Shown in pieces: positions 34,887 to 42,802 of a DNA stretch of 64,000 nt. A program made the position numbers and the translations under genes. The number at the start of each line of letters is the position of its first letter. Positions within the stretch are counted from its first letter, which is position 1. The notes under the pieces were generated by a model that did not search any database, was not told the DNA's origin, and saw only the letters and a list, made by a program, of their open reading frames with translations. The stretch comes from Prosthecobacter fusiformis (GTDB lineage: Bacteria > Verrucomicrobiota > Verrucomicrobiia > Verrucomicrobiales > Verrucomicrobiaceae): the NCBI RefSeq assembly GCF_004364345.1, contig NZ_SOCA01000001.1:1054001-1118000 (forward strand), in the 5' to 3' direction.

Positions 34887-36338
34887 TTAAAATTTGGCTT
34901 TGGCAGTGGTTTTCAAAGAGCTGGCGATTTTCTCAAAAGCACCGTCCACCAAGACGACATCGCGTCCCTGCTGAGCCAGATACGCCGTGGCCAAACTGGC
35001 CCGTAGTCCGCTGCCACAGTGGACATAAAGACGCCGATCCGCAGACAGCTCTTGGATGCGAGCCGCCAGGCGGGTATGGGGGATGTTTAAGGCTCCCTCC
35101 ACATGCCTTTCGGCGTATTCATCCGCTCCGCGTACATCCAGCACCTGCGCCTCGGGCTGAGTGTCCAGCGCCTCATGAAGCTGGTCCGTCGTGATGTATG
35201 CCTGCGTGGTCATCAGAGCATCACTGGCCTCTTGGATTTCCGCCAGCGTCATCCATGCCGCCACATCATCCAGACCGATGCGGATCAACTGACGCACCGC
35301 CGCCCCTACCTCCGAGGGGTCATGCACAATCAACAGGATCTGTGCTCCCTCTTCTACATAGGACCCAGCCGCAATGGGTAGCTTGCCCCCTGCCAGGGGT
35401 GCCAGCAGAGCCCCTTTTACATGCCTTTGCATGAAGGCGGTTCGATCCGAGCGCAAATCCAGAACCACCGACTTCACCCCACCAAGAAAGACGGACAATT
35501 CGGCCACCGAAAGATGCTTCGGCTGCGGCAGCTTACCTTCCGGGAGGAGGACCGGTCCGGCTCTGTTATCCCGCTTCATCCGCGCAAAGTAGAGGGGCGG
35601 CGCGGGTTGCCCCGCCAGGATGTCCTTCACAAATTCGTCTTCCCCCTCGGTCAGCGCCTTTTTGAAAGCCGGGTTAAAGAGGCGCTCATAACCCATCACA
35701 CTATTGGGGATGGCCCCCAAAGATTTGCCACAGGCACTCCCTGCACCATGCGCAGGCAGGATCTGCAAATGTTCTGGAAGGTCCTCCGTAGCGCGTAAGT
35801 TGGCATAAAGGACTCGTGCGCTTGATTCCATCACCCCTTTCTGGCCCGCCGCGCTTTCCAAAAGGTCTGGACGCCCCACACCCCCCACAAAGATAAAGTC
35901 TCCACTCAGCAGGCCCATCGGCAATGTCGCCCCGCCGCCGTGATCGGTCACCAGATAGCTCAGATGTTCCGGCGTATGTCCGGCGGTCAGCAGCGCTTTG
36001 AACTCGATCTTGCCCACATGAAAAGAATCCCCGTCGCGGAGGAAATGCGCCTTGGGATTCCCATGCGCCCATTCAAACTGCCAGTCCGGGCCACCTTCTG
36101 CGGAAAGATAGGCCTCCACTCCATGATGTGTGACCAGCTCCCGCGCACCGCTGAGGTAATCCGCATGAATGTGCGTTTCGGCAACGGCAGTGATGCGCAG
36201 GTCATTTTCTGCCGCCAGCTTTAAATAGCGGTCCACATCACGCTCAGGATCCACGATTACAGCTTCGCCGGTGCGCTGGCAGCCGATGAGGTAAGCATTT
36301 TGAGCCAGGGATGAATCAGTGATCTGTCGAAGAAACAT
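34887..36338 (-). CDS. CstB-like persulfide dioxygenase-rhodanese
   Basis: A 483-residue fusion. The N-terminal metallo-beta-lactamase domain (about 1-250) has the persulfide-dioxygenase metal motif ETHIHADYLSGAREL, TAGHTPEHLSYL and LLSGDFIFVGGVGRPDLL. Two rhodanese domains follow. The first (about 260-370) has no Cys in its loop (LLIVHDPSEVG) and is probably structural. The last has the active loop LYVHCGSGLRASLATAYL. This order matches Staphylococcus CstB and the Blh enzymes, which oxidise persulfide to sulfite or make thiosulfate. I use the ATG at 36338 (MFLRQITDSS); the frame extends into the upstream gene. Confidence 0.92.
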   Translation of the reverse strand: MFLRQITDSSLAQNAYLIGCQRTGEAVIVDPERDVDRYLKLAAENDLRITAVAETHIHADYLSGARELVTHHGVEAYLSAEGGPDWQFEWAHGNPKAHFLRDGDSFHVGKIEFKALLTAGHTPEHLSYLVTDHGGGATLPMGLLSGDFIFVGGVGRPDLLESAAGQKGVMESSARVLYANLRATEDLPEHLQILPAHGAGSACGKSLGAIPNSVMGYERLFNPAFKKALTEGEDEFVKDILAGQPAPPLYFARMKRDNRAGPVLLPEGKLPQPKHLSVAELSVFLGGVKSVVLDLRSDRTAFMQRHVKGALLAPLAGGKLPIAAGSYVEEGAQILLIVHDPSEVGAAVRQLIRIGLDDVAAWMTLAEIQEASDALMTTQAYITTDQLHEALDTQPEAQVLDVRGADEYAERHVEGALNIPHTRLAARIQELSADRRLYVHCGSGLRASLATAYLAQQGRDVVLVDGAFEKIASSLKTTAKAKF

Positions 36339-36373
36339 GGTTGTGGAGGGGTAAAATTTGAAGAGTGCGAAGG

Positions 36374-36928
36374 TCAGGCCGAACAATTCTTTGCGGAGCC
36401 GCAGCTCTGTCCAGACACACGATTCCATGGCATTTTAGAAAGCAGGATGGCCAGTCCGCACCATCCCGTGCTACCGGCCAGCATCAGTCCCGCTCCAAAA
36501 AAAGCGCTCAGGAACACCCAATAAGGATGCACCGTCAGTGACAAGGCTGCGCCGGTCAGCACGCCTGTGCCGATGGTTAATTGAACCTGTTGCATGAGAG
36601 GAAAGACCTTTTTGTCCGCACTCGCCACGGGCAGTCCCGCTGCCTTCCAGGCTTCAATGCCGCCTTCCAAATTTTGCACTTGGTCAAAGCCGAGCTGCTT
36701 CAGTTTCTCCTGGGCCTTTGTACCGCGTTTACCGCTTTTGCAGTGAATGACCAAGGATTTATCTTTGGGGAGCTCGGACGCGCGTTTTTCCAATTCGCCC
36801 AAGGGGATGAGCCGGGCGGCGCTGATGTGTTCCTCGGCATGCTCGACTGGCTCGCGCACATCCACCAAGTGGCAGCGCCCCTCGGTGATGAGCTGTTTCA
36901 GTTCCGCAGGGGTGATTTGGGTTTGCAT
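36374..36928 (-). CDS. Rhodanese fused to a two-helix membrane domain (DUF2892-like)
   Basis: The N-terminal rhodanese (about 1-100) has VDVREPVEHAEEHI and the catalytic loop LVIHCKSGKRGTKAQEKL. The C-terminus has two transmembrane helices (GTGVLTGAALSLTV and FLSAFFGAGLMLAGSTGWCGLAIL), typical of the DUF2892 module often joined to rhodaneses. A Cys-containing tail (SCGSAKNCSA) follows. It is the first gene of the sulfur operon, divergent from the ArsR repressor, and so the most directly controlled by the palindrome between them. Confidence 0.9.
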   Translation of the reverse strand: MQTQITPAELKQLITEGRCHLVDVREPVEHAEEHISAARLIPLGELEKRASELPKDKSLVIHCKSGKRGTKAQEKLKQLGFDQVQNLEGGIEAWKAAGLPVASADKKVFPLMQQVQLTIGTGVLTGAALSLTVHPYWVFLSAFFGAGLMLAGSTGWCGLAILLSKMPWNRVSGQSCGSAKNCSA

Positions 36929-36974
36929 TGCGATGAAAAGTTATGGGGTTAAACTCCTTATGCTCATCAATACC

Positions 36975-36994
36975 ATATTGCTATATAGCGATAT
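36975..36994. promoter_or_regulatory. Palindromic operator between the sulfur operon and arsR
   Basis: ATATTGCTATATAGCGATAT is a 20-bp palindrome with one mismatched pair, in an AT-rich gap between two divergent genes (start 36928 minus, start 37012 plus). Position and symmetry fit a winged-helix dimer site that would overlap both promoters, giving autoregulation and repression of the sulfur genes. Confidence 0.7.
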
Positions 36995-37011
36995 ATAAAT
37001 ATGTTTGTTTC

Positions 37012-37377
37012 ATGCTCCGCAAAAAAGAATCTGAATCCCCGCCGACATTGATGTCTGACATGGCGCTGGAGTTGATCGCATTCCGTTTTCGAGCTCTGTC
37101 CGAACCGATGCGGTTGAAGCTGCTAAACCTGCTAATGCAGGGTGAACGCACCGTCGGACAGCTTGTGGAAGCTTCTGGCTCCGGTCAGGCAAACGTCTCC
37201 AAACATCTGGCTGTGTTGCGAGATGCGGGGATGATTGGCATGCGTAAAGAAGGGCTGTCCACATACTGTTATATCGCCGACGCGATGGTGAATGAGCTCT
37301 GCGAAATGATGTGCCGCCGTCTGCGTGAAGAAATGGAGGCCCGGGCCAGAGCGCTGGCCTTTGATCCCAAGATCTGA
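37012..37377 (+). CDS. ArsR-family transcriptional repressor (probable reactive-sulfur sensor)
   Basis: A 121-residue winged-helix regulator. The recognition helix segment is ASGSGQANVSKHLAVLRDAG. Cysteines are at 86, 97 and 101 (STYCYIAD, NELCEMMC). The known persulfide sensors BigR and SqrR use one Cys near 41-42 and one near 107-108; this protein lacks the first, so sensing would have to use a different pair (97/101 or 86/97). I use the ATG at 37012; an upstream extension would run through the operator. Divergent position relative to the sulfur operon sets its likely target. Confidence 0.88.
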   Translation: MLRKKESESPPTLMSDMALELIAFRFRALSEPMRLKLLNLLMQGERTVGQLVEASGSGQANVSKHLAVLRDAGMIGMRKEGLSTYCYIADAMVNELCEMMCRRLREEMEARARALAFDPKI

Positions 37378-37390
37378 TCTCTTTGACTGC

Positions 37391-38458
37391 ATGATGGAAC
37401 TCAAAACTCTGCTCATCGCCAAAGCTCACGAGCTGGGATTTGCCGACTGCCGCATCGCGCCTGCAAAACCAGCCGCGCATCGGGAGCTTTATGAGCAATG
37501 GGTGGCGGAGGGCAAGTATGGGGACATGGCCTGGATGGCGCGAAACATGGACCGCCGCACAGATCCCACCATCGTCCAGCCGGGGGCGAAAACCGTCATC
37601 GTCCTGGCCATGAATTACTTCCAGGGGCCCGCGCCTGCGACCGCTGCGGGGGGGTACAGGATCGCCCGTTATGCCTGGAATGAGGACTACCATGACCTCA
37701 TTGTAAAAAAGCTCAAAGACCTGGATGCCTTCCTCATCCAGCAGGGCGGCACGCAGCGGTACTATGTGGACACCGGCCCGGTGCTTGAGCGGGACTTCGC
37801 CAGTGAGGCCGGCCTGGGCTGGGGCGGGAAAAGCACCATGCAGATCCACCGCCAGTTAGGCACCTGGTTCTTCCTGGCGGAACTCATCACCACCCTGGAT
37901 CTGCCCGTGGACACACCCGCCAGGGATCTCTGTGGTAAATGCACCCGCTGCATGGTGGCCTGCCCCACACAGGCCATCACCGCGCCCCGGCGCATGGATG
38001 CGCGCCGCTGTGTGAGCTACCTCACCATCGAAAGCAAAGGCCCCATCCCGCTCGAATTCCGCCGGGCCATGGGGGACCGCATCTATGGTTGCGATGACTG
38101 CCTGAGCGCCTGCCCCTGGAACAAGTTTGCCCAGGTTTCCCATGAGGCCACTTTTCAAGCCAGGGAATCCGTCTTTAACAAAAAGCTGTCCGATTTTCTG
38201 ACGCTCACGGATGAGGACTTCCGCACCCTCTTTGCCAAATCACCCATCAAACGCATCAAGCGACCAGCCTTCATCCGCAATGTCTGTGTGGCCCTGGGCA
38301 ATGTCGGCAACCTGGAGGATCTGCCCTTGCTGGAAGCCGCCACTCATGATGAACATCCCCTCATCTCCGAGCACGCCCTCTGGGCAGTGGAAGAAATCCA
38401 TCGGCGTCATGCGGAGAGTCTAACAGCGTCGGCTGCCGTCGGCGACACGGCTTTTTAA
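37391..38458 (+). CDS. queG: Epoxyqueuosine reductase QueG
   Basis: Last step of queuosine tRNA modification: cobalamin- and iron-sulfur-dependent reduction of epoxyqueuosine. The 355-residue protein has ADCRIAP near the N-terminus, DTGPVLERDFASEAGLGW, and two [4Fe-4S] motifs, CGKCTRCMVACPTQAI and CDDCLSACPWNKF. A C-terminal HEAT-like part (IRNVCVALGNVGNLEDLPLL) is as expected. Start is one of two consecutive ATGs (37391 or 37394); the open frame upstream overlaps arsR and is not used. Confidence 0.95.
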   Translation: MMELKTLLIAKAHELGFADCRIAPAKPAAHRELYEQWVAEGKYGDMAWMARNMDRRTDPTIVQPGAKTVIVLAMNYFQGPAPATAAGGYRIARYAWNEDYHDLIVKKLKDLDAFLIQQGGTQRYYVDTGPVLERDFASEAGLGWGGKSTMQIHRQLGTWFFLAELITTLDLPVDTPARDLCGKCTRCMVACPTQAITAPRRMDARRCVSYLTIESKGPIPLEFRRAMGDRIYGCDDCLSACPWNKFAQVSHEATFQARESVFNKKLSDFLTLTDEDFRTLFAKSPIKRIKRPAFIRNVCVALGNVGNLEDLPLLEAATHDEHPLISEHALWAVEEIHRRHAESLTASAAVGDTAF

Positions 38459-38501
38459 GCAATCCTAATTGCTCTAGAGCGGAGGCTTTTCACTGTAGGC
38501 C

Positions 38502-38756
38502 ATGCCTGATATTTCACCTGACGCGGTTATTGCTCTCATTTTAGAGCATCACATCGTGGAAACAAATGAACCTCTAACACCCGATTCAGACCTGTTTTCA
38601 AGAGGTCTGGATTCACTGGCCATGATGCAGTTGATGCTGCAATTGGAGCGCCAGTTCGGCGTACGCATTTCGCCTTCTGAAATGACACGCAATCATTTTG
38701 CCACGGCGACGGTACTGGCCACCTGGCTATCGCATCCTAACCGTTCCATGTCATGA
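38502..38756 (+). CDS. Acyl carrier protein-like protein (84 aa)
   Basis: A small carrier protein with the phosphopantetheine attachment site in SRGLDSLAMMQLMLQLE (Ser near residue 32 of the GLDSL motif) and the four-helix pattern. It differs from housekeeping AcpP (DSLDTVEL). Its stop overlaps the start of an FAD-dependent oxidoreductase by 4 bp, so the carrier and the enzyme are coupled; a carrier-bound substrate is suggested. It lies 43 bp after queG. Confidence 0.85.
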   Translation: MPDISPDAVIALILEHHIVETNEPLTPDSDLFSRGLDSLAMMQLMLQLERQFGVRISPSEMTRNHFATATVLATWLSHPNRSMS

Positions 38757-39967
38757 ACATGCGGGCGGACGTGATCGTCGCAGGAGGAGGCAGCGCAGGT
38801 CTGGCCGCCGCGTTGGCCGCAGCCCGGAAAGGCGCCCGGACCGTACTCCTGGAGCGGCAGACAAAACTGGGCGGCATGGGCACCAATGCCCTTGTGCATA
38901 CCTTTTGTGGGCTTTTCCACCCCGATGCGAGCCAGCCCTGGGCCTGGTTAAATCCTGGTATTCCCACAGAGATTGGCCAGTCCATGATGGAGCGCACCAG
39001 CCAGACGGCCCCGGACCTGATGGGAAAGGTGTATGTGCTGCGGCAGCACCCGTCCCTCTACGCTCGGATCGCCGATGAGATGTGCCTTGCAGAGCCTCAG
39101 TTAACGGTCCTTAGCGGAACCGAATGGACCGGGCTGAAACAAGGAGAAGCCGGATGGGAATTAGACATCATCACCCGTGGCAACTGCCAAGAGCTGAATG
39201 CAAAAGCCCTGGTGGACACGACGGGCGATGCCACAGGAGCCCGCCTCCTGAACCCGGTCTGGTGTGAGCAAACCGAAGGGGCACGTTTATACAGGCCCGC
39301 CTATATTTGCGCCTTCCACGGAATGACCGGCACCCACGATGACGGGTGGCGCTTGCAAGTGGGAGCTCTCATCGTCAGGGCGGTGCGCGATGGCTTGCTA
39401 CCCGTCGCATCCATGGGGGCCGGATTTCGTGATTCGCCCTTCCCAGGAGAAACCTTTCTCACCGTGGATCTTGAGGCCGGCCAGGGTGAATGGGACCCCT
39501 TTGACCCAGTGAAGCGAGCACGTGTGGAGCAGGAAGGAAGGGAAATAGCCATGGCACTGTGGTCTTTCCTGCGCAGCAAACACGCAGATTTTAGCGAATG
39601 TCCGCCACCCATGCTCCCGACAAAAGCAGGCATCCGGGAGACTGCCCGCTACATTGGAGACTATGTGATCACCGGAGATGATCTGGCGACCAGCCGCAGG
39701 TTCGACGATGACATCGCCCTAGCCGGATGGCCGATGGAAAAGCGGGAAAATGCCCGTGGCCCGAAGTTCCGCTTTTTTGATGAAGCCAAGCCCGCCGGCA
39801 TCCCTGCCCGCTGTCTTTTCCGCCAGGATGTCCCCGGCCTATACTTCGCCGGGCGCTGCATGTCTGCGGACCATGAAGCCCTGGCGTCCCTGCGGGTCAT
39901 GGGCACCTGCATGGCCACTGGGCAGTCAGCGGGAGAATTGGCAGCAAAACATGCCAGTCAGCACTGA
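38753..39967 (+). CDS. FAD-dependent oxidoreductase (FAD_oxidored family)
   Basis: A 404-residue flavoprotein. FAD binding is shown by DVIVAGGGSAGLAAALAAARKGARTVLLER at the N-terminus (key part VAGGGSAGLAAA), then KLGGMGTNALVHTFCG, ALVDTTGDATGARLL and the C-terminal LYFAGRCMSADHEALASLRVMGTC (key part YFAGRCMSADHE). This family oxidises varied small molecules. It lacks a signal peptide, unlike the paralogue at 60.7 kb. Coupling to the ACP gene suggests oxidation of a thioester-bound substrate. Stop is 28 bp from convergent ggt. Confidence 0.88.
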   Translation: MNMRADVIVAGGGSAGLAAALAAARKGARTVLLERQTKLGGMGTNALVHTFCGLFHPDASQPWAWLNPGIPTEIGQSMMERTSQTAPDLMGKVYVLRQHPSLYARIADEMCLAEPQLTVLSGTEWTGLKQGEAGWELDIITRGNCQELNAKALVDTTGDATGARLLNPVWCEQTEGARLYRPAYICAFHGMTGTHDDGWRLQVGALIVRAVRDGLLPVASMGAGFRDSPFPGETFLTVDLEAGQGEWDPFDPVKRARVEQEGREIAMALWSFLRSKHADFSECPPPMLPTKAGIRETARYIGDYVITGDDLATSRRFDDDIALAGWPMEKRENARGPKFRFFDEAKPAGIPARCLFRQDVPGLYFAGRCMSADHEALASLRVMGTCMATGQSAGELAAKHASQH

Positions 39968-39995
39968 AGAAAGACCAGGAGATTTTGCTCCGCCA

Positions 39996-41666
39996 TCATA
40001 GCCCAGATGCCTTGCCTGGTACACGGGGATCATGTGCTGGCACCAGCAGCTTCCTTTGGTCATCCCACATCACTGCCTGGCAGGCACCGAATCCTGGGGA
40101 CTCACTCAGTTTGTGCCCCAGCGCCTCCACCCGCTTGCGAGTACTGCGATCAAATTGAGTTTCGATTTTCAGTTCGTCCGGGCTCCATTGATGATGAAAG
40201 CGTGGCTCTGCCAGGGCGGCGTTGGGCTCCATCCCATCGTCAATCACATGACTGATCAGTAGCAAAGTCTGCGTTATGATCGTCGGCCCTCCTGCCGCCC
40301 CCACCGATAGCATCGGCTGCCCCTCTTTAAAGACCAGCGTGGGACTCATGCTGGAAAGCGGACGCTTGCCCGGCGCGATGGAATTGGCCTCAGCTCCCAC
40401 CAGCTTAAAAGCATTCGGCACCCCTGGCTGCACGGCAAAATCATCCATCTCATTGTTTAGCAGCACGCCCGTGCCCGGAATCACCACCTTGCTGCCAAAT
40501 GCCGTATTGATTGTCTGATTCAAGGCCACCCAGTTACCCTCCGCATCCGCTGTGGAAAGATGCGTGGTGTGCTTCCCGAAGATGTCGCCTTCCCAACGCG
40601 GCGGGGTATTGTGACCAGGCACAGAGGTGGCGTGATCCAGATCAATTTTACGGCTCAGTTCCGCTGCGTATTCCTTGTCCACCAGTCCTTTGGGCACCTG
40701 GGCAAAGTCGGGGTCTCCCAGCCAGTGTGCGCGGTCAGCAAAGGCCAGTTTCATAGCCTCCGTCACGACATGGATCCGGCTGCTGGCGCGGAAATGGCGG
40801 ATGGGAAAATGCTCCAGGATGTTCAAGATCTGCGCCACATGCACCCCGCCGCTGCTCGGCGGCGGCATGCAGACGATTTCGTATCCGCGGTAACTGGAGC
40901 GGATGGGTTCACGCTCCACCGCTTTATAATTCCGAAAGTCCTCCACGGTGGCGATCCCTCCATTTTCCTTCATCCACTCCTCGGTCTTGCGTGCGAACTC
41001 TCCTCCGTAAAACCATTCGAGACCATGCTCGGCAATGGCGCGATAGGTTTTTGCGAGGTCTTTTTGCACCAGCGTATCCCCTTCTTTGAATGCGGAACCA
41101 TCTGCTTTTAAAAAGATGGACGCTGAGGCTGGAAAAAGACGCAATTTGTCAGCCGTGGCCTCCAGTTTGCGAGCATACACCGCATCCATCTGAAATCCCT
41201 TTTCGGCCAATTCAGCCGCAGTTTTCAAGTGATCTGCCAGAGTCAGTCGGCCATGTTTTTTTAATGCCAGATCATAGGCCTTCAAAACACCAGGGATGCC
41301 GGATGCCAGCGCCCCGGTCTTGCTAGCTTCATCATCAAGTTTGCCCGCCTTAAGATACATGTCACGATGGGCCTTTGCAGGAGCCATTTCCCGGCCATCA
41401 ATGGCGGTCAGACTGCCATTGGCCGCACGGATGACCAAAAAACAGCCACCGCCAATTCCAGAATTATGTCCGTCCACGATGCCCAACGTCAGCCCCGCCG
41501 CCACCGCAGCATCCACGGCATTCCCCCCTTTGGCATAAGCAGCGCTGGCAGCATCTGTCGCAAGTGGATGCACAGTAGCCGCAGCAAATTTGGCATACCC
41601 CGCCTCCTCCGCCAAAGCGTTGACTGACAACAATCCGACGAAAATAAAACAAAACAGCGATTTCAT
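39996..41666 (-). CDS. ggt: Gamma-glutamyltranspeptidase
   Basis: An exported 556-residue Ntn-hydrolase that removes gamma-glutamyl from glutathione and related peptides. Signal peptide ends near NALAEE. The N-terminal region has ATDAASAAYAKGGNAVDAAVA and NSGIGGGCFLVIRAANG. Autocleavage would occur before the Thr in KHTTHLSTADAEGNWV (about residue 370), giving large and small subunits. PLSSMSPTLVF and the terminal SVGAAGGPTIITQTL are typical. Periplasmic location is expected. Confidence 0.95.
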   Translation of the reverse strand: MKSLFCFIFVGLLSVNALAEEAGYAKFAAATVHPLATDAASAAYAKGGNAVDAAVAAGLTLGIVDGHNSGIGGGCFLVIRAANGSLTAIDGREMAPAKAHRDMYLKAGKLDDEASKTGALASGIPGVLKAYDLALKKHGRLTLADHLKTAAELAEKGFQMDAVYARKLEATADKLRLFPASASIFLKADGSAFKEGDTLVQKDLAKTYRAIAEHGLEWFYGGEFARKTEEWMKENGGIATVEDFRNYKAVEREPIRSSYRGYEIVCMPPPSSGGVHVAQILNILEHFPIRHFRASSRIHVVTEAMKLAFADRAHWLGDPDFAQVPKGLVDKEYAAELSRKIDLDHATSVPGHNTPPRWEGDIFGKHTTHLSTADAEGNWVALNQTINTAFGSKVVIPGTGVLLNNEMDDFAVQPGVPNAFKLVGAEANSIAPGKRPLSSMSPTLVFKEGQPMLSVGAAGGPTIITQTLLLISHVIDDGMEPNAALAEPRFHHQWSPDELKIETQFDRSTRKRVEALGHKLSESPGFGACQAVMWDDQRKLLVPAHDPRVPGKASGL

Positions 41667-41716
41667 CGGTCTCTAAATAGCTATTTTCTGCATCCGCGTC
41701 CATCACTCCCCATGAA

Positions 41717-42487
41717 ATGATTTATCGTCTATTTCTCTGCCTTCTGCTCCTGCCGTGGCTCATCTCATGCAGTTCCTTGCAGCGACTGGCCAAAGCCGGT
41801 GCAGCCAAACCTTCGCCTTTCCTCGCCCACGCTGGGGAACTGAAAAAGACCCAGGCAAAGCATGACCCCTTTTTGCGGGTCTGGCGCAATTCATCCCGCA
41901 AAGTCTGGGAAGAGGCTGAAAAGAAAAAGAATCTCTACATCGCCCCTGTCTCCCTGGAGCATCTGCGGCCCATGACCAAGCCTCTTTCACGTGTCGAGGT
42001 GCGGGAAAAAACACGCCAGAAGGAAGCCCGCGAAATGGGCGAATACGCGCGGGAACAATTTGCCAAAGCCTTCCGGGCCTCCGCCAACCCCCATTATCAA
42101 ATCGTGGATGCTCCTGCAAAAGACGCTTTGAATTTGGAACTCGCGATCATCGAATTCAATCCCAATGCCATCAGTGCAGGCCTCACCCGCCGTGCCATCA
42201 ACATCCTGGCGGTACCAGGGGCAGAATCACTGGTCGGGCGCCCTCTCAAAGGAAACATCGCAATTGAAGGCCGGGTATGGGACCCTCACCAGAAAGAGAG
42301 CCTGTATGAATTTGCCGATGCGGAGCATAACCGCTCCGCCTTGATCCTTTCCATCCACGACTACAATCCATACAGCGCTGCCCGCAAAATCATTCGCGAA
42401 TGGGCATCGCAGTTTGAGCAAATCACCCGCACCCCAGCTGGGGGCCGGGTAAAAGACAGCCCGGCGTTCACGATTTGGCTGTGGTAA
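41717..42487 (+). CDS. DUF3313-like lipoprotein
   Basis: A 256-residue lipoprotein with a lipobox ISCSS after a hydrophobic MIYRLFLCLLLLPWL. The rest is hydrophilic and resembles DUF3313 outer-membrane lipoproteins (AIIEFNPNAISAGL, IAIEGRVWDPHQKESLYEFAD). Function is unknown. It is divergent from ggt (50 bp) and its stop abuts the stop of the PEP-CTERM gene. Confidence 0.75.
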   Translation: MIYRLFLCLLLLPWLISCSSLQRLAKAGAAKPSPFLAHAGELKKTQAKHDPFLRVWRNSSRKVWEEAEKKKNLYIAPVSLEHLRPMTKPLSRVEVREKTRQKEAREMGEYAREQFAKAFRASANPHYQIVDAPAKDALNLELAIIEFNPNAISAGLTRRAINILAVPGAESLVGRPLKGNIAIEGRVWDPHQKESLYEFADAEHNRSALILSIHDYNPYSAARKIIREWASQFEQITRTPAGGRVKDSPAFTIWLW

Positions 42488-42712
42488 TCAGTCCTTACGT
42501 TTCAAATTGATCCAGGCCTTCCGGTAGGTGAACGCAATGGCCATGATCCCAATTCCCAGCAATACGGCTCGGGAAGGTTCAGGCACAGGAAGAGCATTCA
42601 GTTGAGAAGCTGGGGTCCACAATATTTCAGCAGCGTCATCACCCTGCTCTGAAGCACCCGCAGCCAGTACGGCAATCGCGAGTGAAGTCAGCCAGTAGAA
42701 AAATTTGCGCAT
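42488..42712 (-). CDS. Minimal PEP-CTERM protein (74 aa)
   Basis: A very short exported protein: signal peptide MRKFFYWLTSLAIAVLAAG, only about 25 mature residues (ASEQGDDAAEILWTPAS...), then a PEP-CTERM signal (PEPSRAVLLGIGIMAIAF followed by basic KAWINLKRK). I use the ATG at 42712 because it starts the signal peptide. With so little left after both cuts it may be a sorting-tag carrier, peptide or degenerate gene. It lies 90 bp downstream of opgG. Confidence 0.8.
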   Translation of the reverse strand: MRKFFYWLTSLAIAVLAAGASEQGDDAAEILWTPASQLNALPVPEPSRAVLLGIGIMAIAFTYRKAWINLKRKD

Positions 42713-42802
42713 AAGATCGGAGGAAAAATCTATGGGCTTCATCCAACCAAAAAAGGCCTGTCATGACAAGGCAAAAACCGTCATGACGCCCACGCACCCC
42801 AC

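Noticed and set aside
42755-42787. Two copies of TCATGAC near the PEP-CTERM gene
   Set aside because: Short, partly palindromic and close together, but too short to call an operator without other copies.
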